A stretch of 64,000 nucleotides of DNA from Microvirga flavescens (GTDB taxonomy: Bacteria; Pseudomonadota; Alphaproteobacteria; Rhizobiales; Beijerinckiaceae), in NCBI RefSeq assembly GCF_003290125.1, contig NZ_QMKH01000001.1, positions 806,001 through 870,000 on the forward strand. Reading direction: 5' to 3'. The position numbers were made by a program, and so were the translations under genes. Shown here one piece after another: positions 18,006-26,045 of this stretch (within the stretch, counting starts at the first letter, position 1; the number at the start of each line of letters is the position of its first letter). Below the pieces are notes generated by a model. That model made no database searches, was not told where the DNA came from, and saw nothing but the letters and a program-made list of their open reading frames with translations.

Positions 18006-19013
18006 ATGGTTCCTTCTCACAGCGTCTTGAGCGGAAAGCGCATCCTCGTCACCGGGGGCGCGGGTTTCGTCGGGTCGCATATCGTCGATCTTCTGGTCGA
18101 TGCCGGTTGCCGCGAAGTCGTGGTGATCGACGACATGGTGCGCGGCAGGCCGGAGAATCTCTCCCGCGCGCTCGCGAGCGGACGCGCCCGCCTGATCGTC
18201 GGGGACATCCGCGACAGGGAGCTGATGAGAACGGCGGTCGATGGTATCGACACCGTGTTCCATCAGGCCGCCCTGCGCATCACCCATTGCGCGGCGGAAC
18301 CTCGCGCCGCGATGGAAGTGATGGTCGACGCCACGTTCGATCTTCTCGAACTCTGCGTGCAGAGCAAGGTGCGCAAGGTGGTCATGGCATCCTCGGCCTC
18401 CATCTATGGAATGGCCGAGGAGTTCCCCACCACGGAGCGGCAGCACCCTTATAACAACCGCACGCTTTACGGCGCGGCGAAGACATTCGGCGAGGGTCTC
18501 CTGCGTTCGTTCAACGACATGTACGGCCTCGACTATGTCGCCTTGCGCTACTTCAACGTATTCGGCCCGCGCATGGATATTCACGGCCGCTATACGGAGG
18601 TGATGATCCGCTGGATGGAGCGGCTCGATGCGGGCCTTGCGCCCATCATCTTCGGCAATGGCCTGCAGACGATGGACCTCGTGCATGTGCGGGACGTGGC
18701 GCGCGCCAACATCCTCGCCGCGATCTCGCCCGCGACCGATGTGGCGCTCAATGTAGGAAGCGGAACGGAAACCTCGCTTCTCGATCTCGCCCGCATGCTC
18801 GCCCAGACGATGGGACGTCCCGCCCTCGTTCCGATTCACGAGGCGGAGCGCGCCGTCAATCCGGTGCCGCGTCGTCTTTGCGACCCTAGCGCCGCCGCGC
18901 AGCTCATCGGCTTCAAAGCGGATCTCGACGTTGCGGCGAGCCTTGGCGAACTCGTCGAGTGGTGGCGCGGGCAAGGGGGCGCACTCCGGCAGGACGAAAG
19001 GGGTGTCGCCTGA
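18006..19013 (+). CDS. NAD-dependent nucleotide-sugar epimerase/dehydratase
   Basis: A 335-aa extended short-chain dehydrogenase. The Gly-rich NAD motif is GGAGFVGSH (about residues 18-26), the acidic residue ending beta 2 is in VVVIDDMVRG, and the catalytic YxxxK is YGAAK in TLYGAAKTFGEG. The LRYFNVFGPRMD motif is typical of UDP-sugar 4-epimerases and related enzymes. It overlaps the next aminotransferase start. Whether it is an epimerase or a dehydratase cannot be decided by sight. Confidence 0.84.
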   Translation: MVPSHSVLSGKRILVTGGAGFVGSHIVDLLVDAGCREVVVIDDMVRGRPENLSRALASGRARLIVGDIRDRELMRTAVDGIDTVFHQAALRITHCAAEPRAAMEVMVDATFDLLELCVQSKVRKVVMASSASIYGMAEEFPTTERQHPYNNRTLYGAAKTFGEGLLRSFNDMYGLDYVALRYFNVFGPRMDIHGRYTEVMIRWMERLDAGLAPIIFGNGLQTMDLVHVRDVARANILAAISPATDVALNVGSGTETSLLDLARMLAQTMGRPALVPIHEAERAVNPVPRRLCDPSAAAQLIGFKADLDVAASLGELVEWWRGQGGALRQDERGVA

Positions 19014-20149
19014 TGATCCCGATCATGGCTCCCTATATCGGGCAGAGCGAGGCCGATGCGGCCGCCGCCGTGGTGATGTCCGGATGGCTCTCGCAAGGGC
19101 CCGAAGTCGCCGCTTTCGAGAACGAATTCGCGACGGCGGTGGGGGCGGACCACGCTTGCGCGGTTTCGAACTGCACGGTCGCCCTTCACCTCGCGCTGCT
19201 CGCCGTCGGCGTCGGTCCGGGCGACGAGGTCATCATGGCGAGCCACACCTTCATCGCCTGCGCGAACGCGGCGCGTCAGTGCGGGGCCGTGCCGGTTTTC
19301 GTGGATATCGACCCGGCGACCTTCACGATGGACCCGGAAAAGGTCGAGGCCGCCATTACAGAGCGCACCAAGGCCATCATGTGCATCCATCAGATGGGCA
19401 TGCCCTGTGACATGGAGGCTTTCCTGCCGCTGGCCCGCGAGCATGGGCTTGCAATCGTGGAGGATGCCGCCTGCGCCATCGGCTCCGAAATCCTCATCGA
19501 TGGAGAATGGCAAAGGATCGGGCAGCCGCTCGGAGACGTTGCCTGCTTCTCGCTGCATCCGCGCAAATTGCTCACGGTCGGCGACGGCGGCGTGCTGACG
19601 ACCTCGAATGTCGAATTCGACCGCCGGTTTCGCCTGTGGCGGCAACACGGCATGAGCGTGCCCGACTCGGTGCGCCACAACAGTCCCAAGGTGATCTTCG
19701 AGGAATATCCGGTCACGGGCTTCAACTACCGCCTCACCGACGTGCAGGCCGCTATCGGGCGGGCGCAGCTCAAAAAGCTCGACGACATCGTCGCCCGCAG
19801 GCGCGAACTTGCCGACACTTATCGTGAAATGCTCGCAGATGTTCCCGGCGTCATCGCGCCCGAGGAGCCGGACTGGGCGAGGACGAACTGGCAGAGCTAT
19901 TGCGTGCGCCTGCCCGAGGGCGCGCAGCAGGCCCATGTGATGCAGGAGATGCTCGACCGGGGCGTCGCCACCCGCCGCGGCATCATGTGCATTCATCTCG
20001 AGCCCGCCTATGCCGATGCCGAGCTGCGCTTTCCCCTGCCTGAGTCCGAGCGCGCCCACAAAGGCAGCATCCTCCTGCCGCTGTTCCACCAGATGACGGA
20101 GGAGATGCAGGACGAAGTCGTCTCCGCGCTCAGGAAAGCCTTGTCGTGA
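19013..20149 (+). CDS. DegT/DnrJ/EryC1 sugar aminotransferase
   Basis: A 378-aa PLP enzyme beginning at ATG 19013 (MIPIMAPYIGQSE), whose A overlaps the preceding TGA. The PLP lysine is in CFSLHPRKLLTVGDGG, and VEDAACAIGSE carries the pyridine-ring Asp. The HPRK version of the motif is typical of perosamine/4-amino-4-deoxysugar synthetases rather than WlbC-like enzymes, so this one probably aminates a different sugar from its neighbour at 16858. It likely works with the epimerase/dehydratase-like enzyme directly upstream. Confidence 0.86.
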   Translation: MIPIMAPYIGQSEADAAAAVVMSGWLSQGPEVAAFENEFATAVGADHACAVSNCTVALHLALLAVGVGPGDEVIMASHTFIACANAARQCGAVPVFVDIDPATFTMDPEKVEAAITERTKAIMCIHQMGMPCDMEAFLPLAREHGLAIVEDAACAIGSEILIDGEWQRIGQPLGDVACFSLHPRKLLTVGDGGVLTTSNVEFDRRFRLWRQHGMSVPDSVRHNSPKVIFEEYPVTGFNYRLTDVQAAIGRAQLKKLDDIVARRRELADTYREMLADVPGVIAPEEPDWARTNWQSYCVRLPEGAQQAHVMQEMLDRGVATRRGIMCIHLEPAYADAELRFPLPESERAHKGSILLPLFHQMTEEMQDEVVSALRKALS

Positions 20150-21579
20150 TGCGCCCCCGGATCGATGGGAAAGAGATGGACTCGCCCTCGATCCGCGCAA
20201 AGCCGGAGCGGACACAAAAAGCGAACCGCCGGACCGGCAGGCCGAGAAGGGGCGGCGCCGCGGAAGAGGTTCGGCACGAACAGGCGCGCCGGCGAAAGAA
20301 GCTGCCCTGGCCCGTTACTCTTTTCCTTGTGTCGCTGGTCATCCCCTGGATCATTCAGCTCGGCCCCGTGCGGGCCTCGGCCTACCGTCTGGTGTTGCTT
20401 GCGACTCTCGTGCCGACGCTGATCATGTGGCTTTCGGGAAAAGCCGGAAGGATCAGGACTGCCGATTTCGCGCTCATCGCCTATGCGCTCTGGTGCGGGC
20501 TCAGTCTTGCGGCCAACTACGGGGTCAGCGCGACCCTGCAACCCAGCGCCATCCTGTTCATCGAGACGGCGGGCTCGTATCTCCTGGCCCGCTGCTATAT
20601 TCGCGATGCGGACGATTTCTACAACGTCATCTCGCTTCTCTTCAAAATCGTCGCCTTCACCTTCCCGTTCGCGGTCATCGAATCGGTGACGAGCCGCAAC
20701 ATCGCGCTGGAATTATTCGGCATGGTGATGCCGACGCCGGTGGATACGAATTACGATCCGCGCTGGGGCATGCGCCGCGTGCAGGGGTATTACGAGCATC
20801 CGATCCTGTTCGGTGTCGCGACAGGCTGCATCCTCGCCCCGGTCTATCTCGTGCTCGGTTATCAGAAGCCGGTGTGGCAACGCTCCTGGCGGTCGATGAT
20901 AGTCATCATCACATCCTTCCTTTCGATGTCGGCGGGGCCCACGAGCGCCGTTGTCGCGCAGGGCATGCTGCTCACCTGGAACCGCGTTCTCCACAAGTTC
21001 AAGGACCGCTGGAAGGTGATGTGGGGACTGGTTCTGGTGATGTACCTTTTCGTCGAAGTGGTCTCCAACCAGTCCGTGCCCGAATTCTTCATGACGCATT
21101 TCTCGTTCGATGAAGTCTCGGCCTATTACCGCGTTCTCATCTGGCGGTTCGGTTCCGCATCGGCGCTTAGTCATCCGGTTTTCGGTGTCGGCTTTGAGCG
21201 TTGGGAGCGACCCTCCTGGATGCCGCCGAGCATCGACATGTTCTGGCTCTATCACGCCATCATCTACGGTCTGCCCGCCGCGTTCATGATGATGCTCGCG
21301 TTCATCTCGCTTTTCGTGACCGTCGGCCTCAAGAAGGGTCTTGGCGACAGACTCACCGAGTACAGGACGGCCTACCTCATTTCCATGACCGGGTTCTTTC
21401 TGGTGGGATGGACGGTTCATTTCTGGAACGCGGTCTACGTGCTGTTCCTGTTTCTCCTCGGCAGCGGGGCCTGGATTCTGGACGCGAAAACCGAAGGGGA
21501 TTCGCGCGTGAAAAGGCGCGGCACAGGCAGAGCAACGCCCAAGGACCATCCCGCCGCAGTTGGAGGAGGTCATGACTGA
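20146..21579 (+). CDS. Wzy-like polysaccharide polymerase (O-antigen ligase family)
   Basis: A 477-aa protein with about ten predicted transmembrane helices. It starts at GTG 20146 or ATG 20149, overlapping the previous stop. The first 55 residues are hydrophilic and very basic (a run of Arg/Lys before LPWPVTLFLVSLVIPWII), an unusual cytoplasmic tail for this family. The periplasmic loops and the VLIWRFGSASALSHPVFGVGFERWERP segment resemble Wzy/WaaL proteins (PF04932). It would polymerise the lipid-linked repeat delivered by the flippase. The assignment rests on topology and context. Confidence 0.75.
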   Translation: MMRPRIDGKEMDSPSIRAKPERTQKANRRTGRPRRGGAAEEVRHEQARRRKKLPWPVTLFLVSLVIPWIIQLGPVRASAYRLVLLATLVPTLIMWLSGKAGRIRTADFALIAYALWCGLSLAANYGVSATLQPSAILFIETAGSYLLARCYIRDADDFYNVISLLFKIVAFTFPFAVIESVTSRNIALELFGMVMPTPVDTNYDPRWGMRRVQGYYEHPILFGVATGCILAPVYLVLGYQKPVWQRSWRSMIVIITSFLSMSAGPTSAVVAQGMLLTWNRVLHKFKDRWKVMWGLVLVMYLFVEVVSNQSVPEFFMTHFSFDEVSAYYRVLIWRFGSASALSHPVFGVGFERWERPSWMPPSIDMFWLYHAIIYGLPAAFMMMLAFISLFVTVGLKKGLGDRLTEYRTAYLISMTGFFLVGWTVHFWNAVYVLFLFLLGSGAWILDAKTEGDSRVKRRGTGRATPKDHPAAVGGGHD

Positions 21580-22486
21580 ACAGGTACGGCTTGCGACCAC
21601 CTCCGCCCGCCTGCAATCCGCTGCCTACAAGCTGCGCTGGGGCCTGCGCGCCGTCGGCTTGAAAGAGACCATCAGAGGCGCGGCAAGGCTCACGGCGTTG
21701 CGCTTGTGGCGCCCTGCCCACGCGAGCGTCGCGCTCCGTTCGGGGCCGGTTCTGGACTTTGCCTATCCCAGCCAGTTCCCACCGATCCTCGTCATGTTCG
21801 GGGATCTGATCGATCCTGAATACGCCTTCCTGCGAAAGGTTTCGCGGCCTGATTGGGTCGTCGCGGATGTGGGCGCGGCCATCGGGCAGTTCGCCGTTTT
21901 CGCGGCGCGCCTGCCTGTTGCGATGGTGCACGCCTTCGAGCCGAGCGCCGCCAATGTCGCAACGCTTGAGCACAACATCGCGCGCAACGGCATCACCGAG
22001 CGCGTGAAGGTCCATCGCCTCGCCTTGTCGAACGCCGATGGGGAATCGATTTTTGAGACCGCAGGATGCACCTGGATGGGCCACCTCGGCAATGCAAGTG
22101 GAACCGGTGAGCGCGTTGCGGTCCGCACGTTGTCAGGAGAGCTTGAACGCGCGGGCGTTGGCCATCTCTCCGTGCTGAAGGTGAACGTTTCCGGTTTCGA
22201 GCCGCAGGTTCTGGAAGGCGCGGAGAGCTTCCTTGCCGAAGGCCGCGCGGACATCCTGATCCTGCTGCTCGGCCTTCCCTCCCTGCCGTGGTACGCGAAG
22301 ATCGCGGCTTACGGATACCGGTTCTTCTACTATCACCCGCAGGAGAACGCGCTCTACGAGGTGACGGCGTTCGACGAGCATTCGGTTCTCGATCACCGCC
22401 CCTGGCCCGCGCGCCACATTATCGCCGTCAGCAATGCAGCCATCGCGAACGGGGCGTTGTCGGGGGTCAGGATCCGCGTGGCGTGA
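21572..22486 (+). CDS. FkbM-family methyltransferase
   Basis: A 304-aa protein. A strong GGAGGAGG ribosome site fixes the start at ATG 21572, overlapping the Wzy-like gene by 8 bp. The SAM-binding motif is VVADVGAAIGQFAVFAARL, followed by HAFEPSAANVATLEHN and KVNVSGFEPQVLEGAESFL, the typical FkbM signature. FkbM enzymes O-methylate sugars and natural products, so it may methylate the polysaccharide. It ends one base before the convergent acetyltransferase. Confidence 0.84.
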   Translation: MTEQVRLATTSARLQSAAYKLRWGLRAVGLKETIRGAARLTALRLWRPAHASVALRSGPVLDFAYPSQFPPILVMFGDLIDPEYAFLRKVSRPDWVVADVGAAIGQFAVFAARLPVAMVHAFEPSAANVATLEHNIARNGITERVKVHRLALSNADGESIFETAGCTWMGHLGNASGTGERVAVRTLSGELERAGVGHLSVLKVNVSGFEPQVLEGAESFLAEGRADILILLLGLPSLPWYAKIAAYGYRFFYYHPQENALYEVTAFDEHSVLDHRPWPARHIIAVSNAAIANGALSGVRIRVA

Positions 22487-22996
22487 TCAAACATCGACCT
22501 CGCCGACGACTTGTGCAGGCGCGCCCCAGACTTTCGTGCGGGCCGGAACATCCTTGTTGACGAAGGACATTGCCCCGATGACGGCGGCATCGCCGATGGT
22601 GACGCCCTTCGTGATGATCGTGTTGGGGCCGATATAGACGCCGTGGCCGATCGTCGTCTGCGCGTAGGCGATGGGCTCGCGGCCTAACGTGACGCTGCGC
22701 CGGACGGTATCGTGGGAGTAGATCTGCACGCCCGCCGAGATCGAGCAATGATCGCCGATGCTCAGCCCGCCCGTACCGTCCAGAATGACGTTCGGGCCGA
22801 TCCAGGTGTGCGCCCCCACCGCGACGTCGCCGAGGATCAGGACATTGTCGTAGCAGGAGGAGCCTTCCCCGAAGCCGTATTCGCGCGCGTTCTCCCAGCG
22901 GTCGGTGATGAGGTCCCCGAAGGAGACGCGCCGTTTGAATTCCCGGAGCTTTTCCACCTGCAGGGTCTTCTGCAGTCGCCTCAACGCTTCGAGCAT
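22487..22996 (-). CDS. hexapeptide-repeat O-acetyltransferase (WcaF/NodL-like)
   Basis: A 169-aa left-handed beta-helix acetyltransferase, taken from ATG 22996 behind a GGTGGGG Shine-Dalgarno; in-frame GTG/TTG starts lie just upstream. Rungs include VAVGAHTWIGPNVILDG, LSIGDHCSISAGVQIYSHD (with the catalytic His) and ITKGVTIGDAAVIGAMSFVNKDVPARTKVWGAPAQVV. These enzymes acetylate sugar hydroxyls in exopolysaccharides and Nod factors. It is the only minus-strand gene in this part of the locus and is convergent with the FkbM gene. Confidence 0.84.
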   Translation of the reverse strand: MLEALRRLQKTLQVEKLREFKRRVSFGDLITDRWENAREYGFGEGSSCYDNVLILGDVAVGAHTWIGPNVILDGTGGLSIGDHCSISAGVQIYSHDTVRRSVTLGREPIAYAQTTIGHGVYIGPNTIITKGVTIGDAAVIGAMSFVNKDVPARTKVWGAPAQVVGEVDV

Positions 22997-23161
22997 CGCC
23001 AACCCCACCCGCAAAAGCTGGAGAGGGCCATGCTACACAAAGTTTGGCCGCAAGCCAAAGCGGGGACGAGTGAGCATGCCGCCTGTCCTCGCAGCCCGGG
23101 GCTGGTGCGAATGCGGCGGATCGCCTTATGTTGATAGGACAGAGGGGCTGGAGGCGCATTC

Positions 23162-24235
23162 ATGCAGACCGACATTCGACAGCCGGCTTCGACGGACGCT
23201 GCCCCGCGCGGCAAGTCTTTATGGAGCGGCCTCTCGACGCCTCTCACGGTCATCGTGGTGTTGCTCGGTCTTGCGTTTGCCTGGCTCAACGCGGGCAGCC
23301 TGCTCCTGATTTTCGCCGCCGCCCTTTTCGCCACCTTCCTCGATGCCTGCACGCGCGCGCTCGCGCCGGTGCTGCCCATCGGCAGGGCGTGGCGGCTGTC
23401 CCTCGTGGTCACCGCCCTCACCGGCCTCGTGGTGTTCGCGCTCGTGCGGGGCATCGGGCAGGTGCCCGAGCAGGCGCGCATGCTCCTGCGCGTCATGGAT
23501 GCCCAGCTCGACGTGCTGCAGAAGAAGTTCGAGAGTTACGGCATCGACATTCTCGGGCCGGAGGGCGCACGCGATTTCTTCCACCTGCTGCCCGAGCCGG
23601 GCATTCTCTTCGGTCATGCGCAGACGGCGCTCGGCACTGCCTCGGCCATCCTCGTAAACACGATCTTCATCGCGTTTCTCGGCCTGTTCCTCGCGGCCCA
23701 TCCGGAAGGTTATCGCGCCGGTCTTCTCTGCCTCGTGCCCGTGAGCTATCGCGGGCGGGTGCGCGAGATCATGGGCGAGATGGGTTATGTCATGCGCGGC
23801 TGGCTTCTCGGCCAGCTCGTGCGCACGGCGCTCGTGATGCTCACCCTGTGGCTCGCCTTCTACCTCCTGGGTTTGCCCAGTGCGTTCCTGCTTGCGCTGC
23901 AGGCGGGCCTGTCGAATTTCATTCCCTATATCGGGCCGCTCGTTGCGGGCGTACCCGTGGCGCTCGTGGCCATGCCGCTCGGAACGCCGATGCTCGCCTG
24001 GGCGATGGCGATCTACTTCGTGATTCAAAATCTCGACGGCTATGTCATCGGCCCCCTCGTGCACCGGGAGGCCGTGCAGGTACCGCCCGCATGGACATTG
24101 GTCGGCGTCGTCATTCTCGGCGCGGCCTTCGGCGTCATGGGTATGGCGCTTGCGACGCCGCTCCTCGCCATCGCCCGCGTCGGCGTGCTGCGGTTCTATG
24201 TCGAGGACTGGCTCGGCGACCGCCCGGCGGCTTGA
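23162..24235 (+). CDS. AI-2E family transporter (PerM/TqsA type)
   Basis: A 357-aa integral membrane protein with about eight helices, including two N-terminal pairs, a soluble amphipathic region (residues about 105-150), and a C-terminal pair. The motifs SNFIPYIGPLVAGVPVALVA and NLDGYVIGPLVHREAVQVPPAWTL are diagnostic of PF01594. Family members include the AI-2 exporter TqsA and Na+/H+-type antiporters, so the substrate is open. It stands alone between the polysaccharide locus and a convergent hydrolase gene. Confidence 0.87.
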   Translation: MQTDIRQPASTDAAPRGKSLWSGLSTPLTVIVVLLGLAFAWLNAGSLLLIFAAALFATFLDACTRALAPVLPIGRAWRLSLVVTALTGLVVFALVRGIGQVPEQARMLLRVMDAQLDVLQKKFESYGIDILGPEGARDFFHLLPEPGILFGHAQTALGTASAILVNTIFIAFLGLFLAAHPEGYRAGLLCLVPVSYRGRVREIMGEMGYVMRGWLLGQLVRTALVMLTLWLAFYLLGLPSAFLLALQAGLSNFIPYIGPLVAGVPVALVAMPLGTPMLAWAMAIYFVIQNLDGYVIGPLVHREAVQVPPAWTLVGVVILGAAFGVMGMALATPLLAIARVGVLRFYVEDWLGDRPAA

Positions 24236-24241
24236 TGGATT

Positions 24242-25693
24242 TCAGGGCGCGTTCTTTCGGGCAAGATCGGCGGCGATGGTTTGCGCGATACGCGCGGCCA
24301 TCTGCGGATAGAACGGATTGGAGTTGATCCGCATCAGCGTGTCGAGATCGCTCACCAGCACTCCGCGCTCGCCCCGCGCGGCCAGCGTTCCCAAATGCAG
24401 CCCGAAATCGGCATCGCCCTCGGGCGCAAGGCCGTAGAGGGAATCGTCGACTGGAAACGGCAGCGCCACATGCGAAAGCGAATAGATGTCGCGCGGATAG
24501 GCAAGACCGAGAGGGTGGACGCTCGTTTCCGTCGCACCTGCCGGCGTGATCTGCGCGACGGCGTTCGTATCGCCGGGGCCGGCATTGGTAACGACGATGG
24601 TGCCATAGCGCCTTGGCGCCGGCGGCAGAATGCGTGAGAGGGCGGTCTCGGCGGAAGGGCTGAGAAGCGGTCCAAGATCCGCCGCGCGGTTGAGATCGAA
24701 CAGAACGATCTCGTTGTCGTTCACAGGCAGAAGATCGTAGAGCGCGGAGACGACCGCGCGCGTGCTCACCGTGAAATCCATCACCGATTGGAAGGTGAGG
24801 ATAGGCGGCAGTTCCCGCAAACGGCCCTCTTTCGCCTTCGCGGAAAGCCGTTCCTGCAACGCCGCCGTCAGGAGGTAGGATTGGCGCGCCGCGTTGACGG
24901 GAAAGGAGTTGTACTTGAACGGGTTGAACTCCGGCAGAACGCTGAGCCACGCCGCTTTCGCGAAGCGCGGGAAGTAAGCGGGTAAGCCAGCGAGCCCCGC
25001 AAAGCGCGCGAAGGCCGTGACGCCGACCATCGGCGAAATCAAAACCAGCCTGTCCGCCCGGGTGAGCCTGTCATCGTCGAGAGCATCGAGCGCGTATTTC
25101 AGCGTGAGCGCGCCGCCGTTGGAATAGCCGACGATGTGAAGCGGCTTTGACGGGCCGATGTTCCGCCGCGCCTCACGCACCGCAAGCCGCGTCGCCGCAA
25201 GCCAGTCCTCCCACTCCACATCCGTCAGCGCGCCGGGCACGGTGCCGTGTGCGGGAAGCCTGATCCCCACCGATACGAAGCCGTGCTCGCGATAGAGCCG
25301 CGCGACATGGCGCAGGCTGTAGGGCGCATCCGTCAGGCCGTGCAGCAGGACAACCGCTCCCCTCGGCGCGCCTTCGGGCTCGAGAATGAAGGAGCGGTTC
25401 CAATCTTTGGCGAAGCGTCCGGGATGAACGGGGCTGCCGTCGAAATAGCGATTGTCCGCAATCCGCTCCTGCGGGTCGAGCTTTTGCGTCACCTCGCTCC
25501 GCACGCTGTCGAAAATGGATTGCTCGGCCTTCAGGTAAGCGGCCCAATCGGCATGATCGAGATCCTCCTTGCCCAACTCCTCCGGCACGAAGGTGTGCCA
25601 CGGCGCGAGCGGCGCGCCGCGCTGGGAATCGTAGGCGCGCACCCCGAAGAGCGTGAGCGCGATGAGGATGAGGGACCACGCCATCCATTTCAT
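24242..25693 (-). CDS. membrane-anchored alpha/beta hydrolase (serine aminopeptidase/lipase-like)
   Basis: A 483-aa protein with an N-terminal anchor or uncleaved signal (MKWMAWSLILIALTLFGV). The alpha/beta hydrolase core has VVLLHGLTDAPYSLRHVA (oxyanion region, about residues 113-130), the nucleophile elbow GYSNGG (about residues 192-197), and LPAHGTVPG. Late residues ILTFQSVMDFTVST and a distal His in SLSHVALPF are plausible Asp and His members of the triad. It probably acts in the periplasm on an ester or lipid substrate; none can be named. It follows the AI-2E gene on the opposite strand, 6 bp apart. Confidence 0.8.
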   Translation of the reverse strand: MKWMAWSLILIALTLFGVRAYDSQRGAPLAPWHTFVPEELGKEDLDHADWAAYLKAEQSIFDSVRSEVTQKLDPQERIADNRYFDGSPVHPGRFAKDWNRSFILEPEGAPRGAVVLLHGLTDAPYSLRHVARLYREHGFVSVGIRLPAHGTVPGALTDVEWEDWLAATRLAVREARRNIGPSKPLHIVGYSNGGALTLKYALDALDDDRLTRADRLVLISPMVGVTAFARFAGLAGLPAYFPRFAKAAWLSVLPEFNPFKYNSFPVNAARQSYLLTAALQERLSAKAKEGRLRELPPILTFQSVMDFTVSTRAVVSALYDLLPVNDNEIVLFDLNRAADLGPLLSPSAETALSRILPPAPRRYGTIVVTNAGPGDTNAVAQITPAGATETSVHPLGLAYPRDIYSLSHVALPFPVDDSLYGLAPEGDADFGLHLGTLAARGERGVLVSDLDTLMRINSNPFYPQMAARIAQTIAADLARKNAP

Positions 25694-26045
25694 GTTGCTG
25701 AACCTTTCGCCCCTCGGCAGTTTCGATCACTGCGGGCCATGAACCGCGGCTGTATTATGTTCATGTAGGGCGGGCGGCTCTTGTCGGGATGCCAGTGGTC
25801 TTCTGGCGCCGGTTGTCCTCCGAACCATCTGCACCGCCGTCCTGACGCTCGCCGTCGCCGCCCTCCTTTTTCGCCTACTTCGTCTTCCGGCCCGTGCGGT
25901 TCGGAGCGCCGGGAGGGGCGGTGAAGGTTACGCCGGCGGAATAGGGGGCAAAGTCGTTGAAGCTTATACCGGTGCAGGCTATCGCGTTTGGCACCTGAGT
26001 AACGCAGGCTTGGCTACGCGAAAAACTATCCGGGTGGGCCGAAGC
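25694..26045. pseudogene. 352-bp gene-free stretch with a possible frameshifted small membrane gene
   Basis: No intact gene is seen. On the plus strand, one frame gives a hydrophobic stretch (CTAVLTLAVAALLF, about 25828-25870) and the neighbouring frame continues as AYFVFRPVRFGAPGGAVKVTPAE to a stop near 25941, as though one base had been gained or lost. Together they would be one short membrane-anchored peptide. Base composition here is still host-like, while the following gene is visibly less GC-rich, so the edge of foreign DNA is close to 26000. Low confidence; it could simply be non-coding. Confidence 0.3.
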
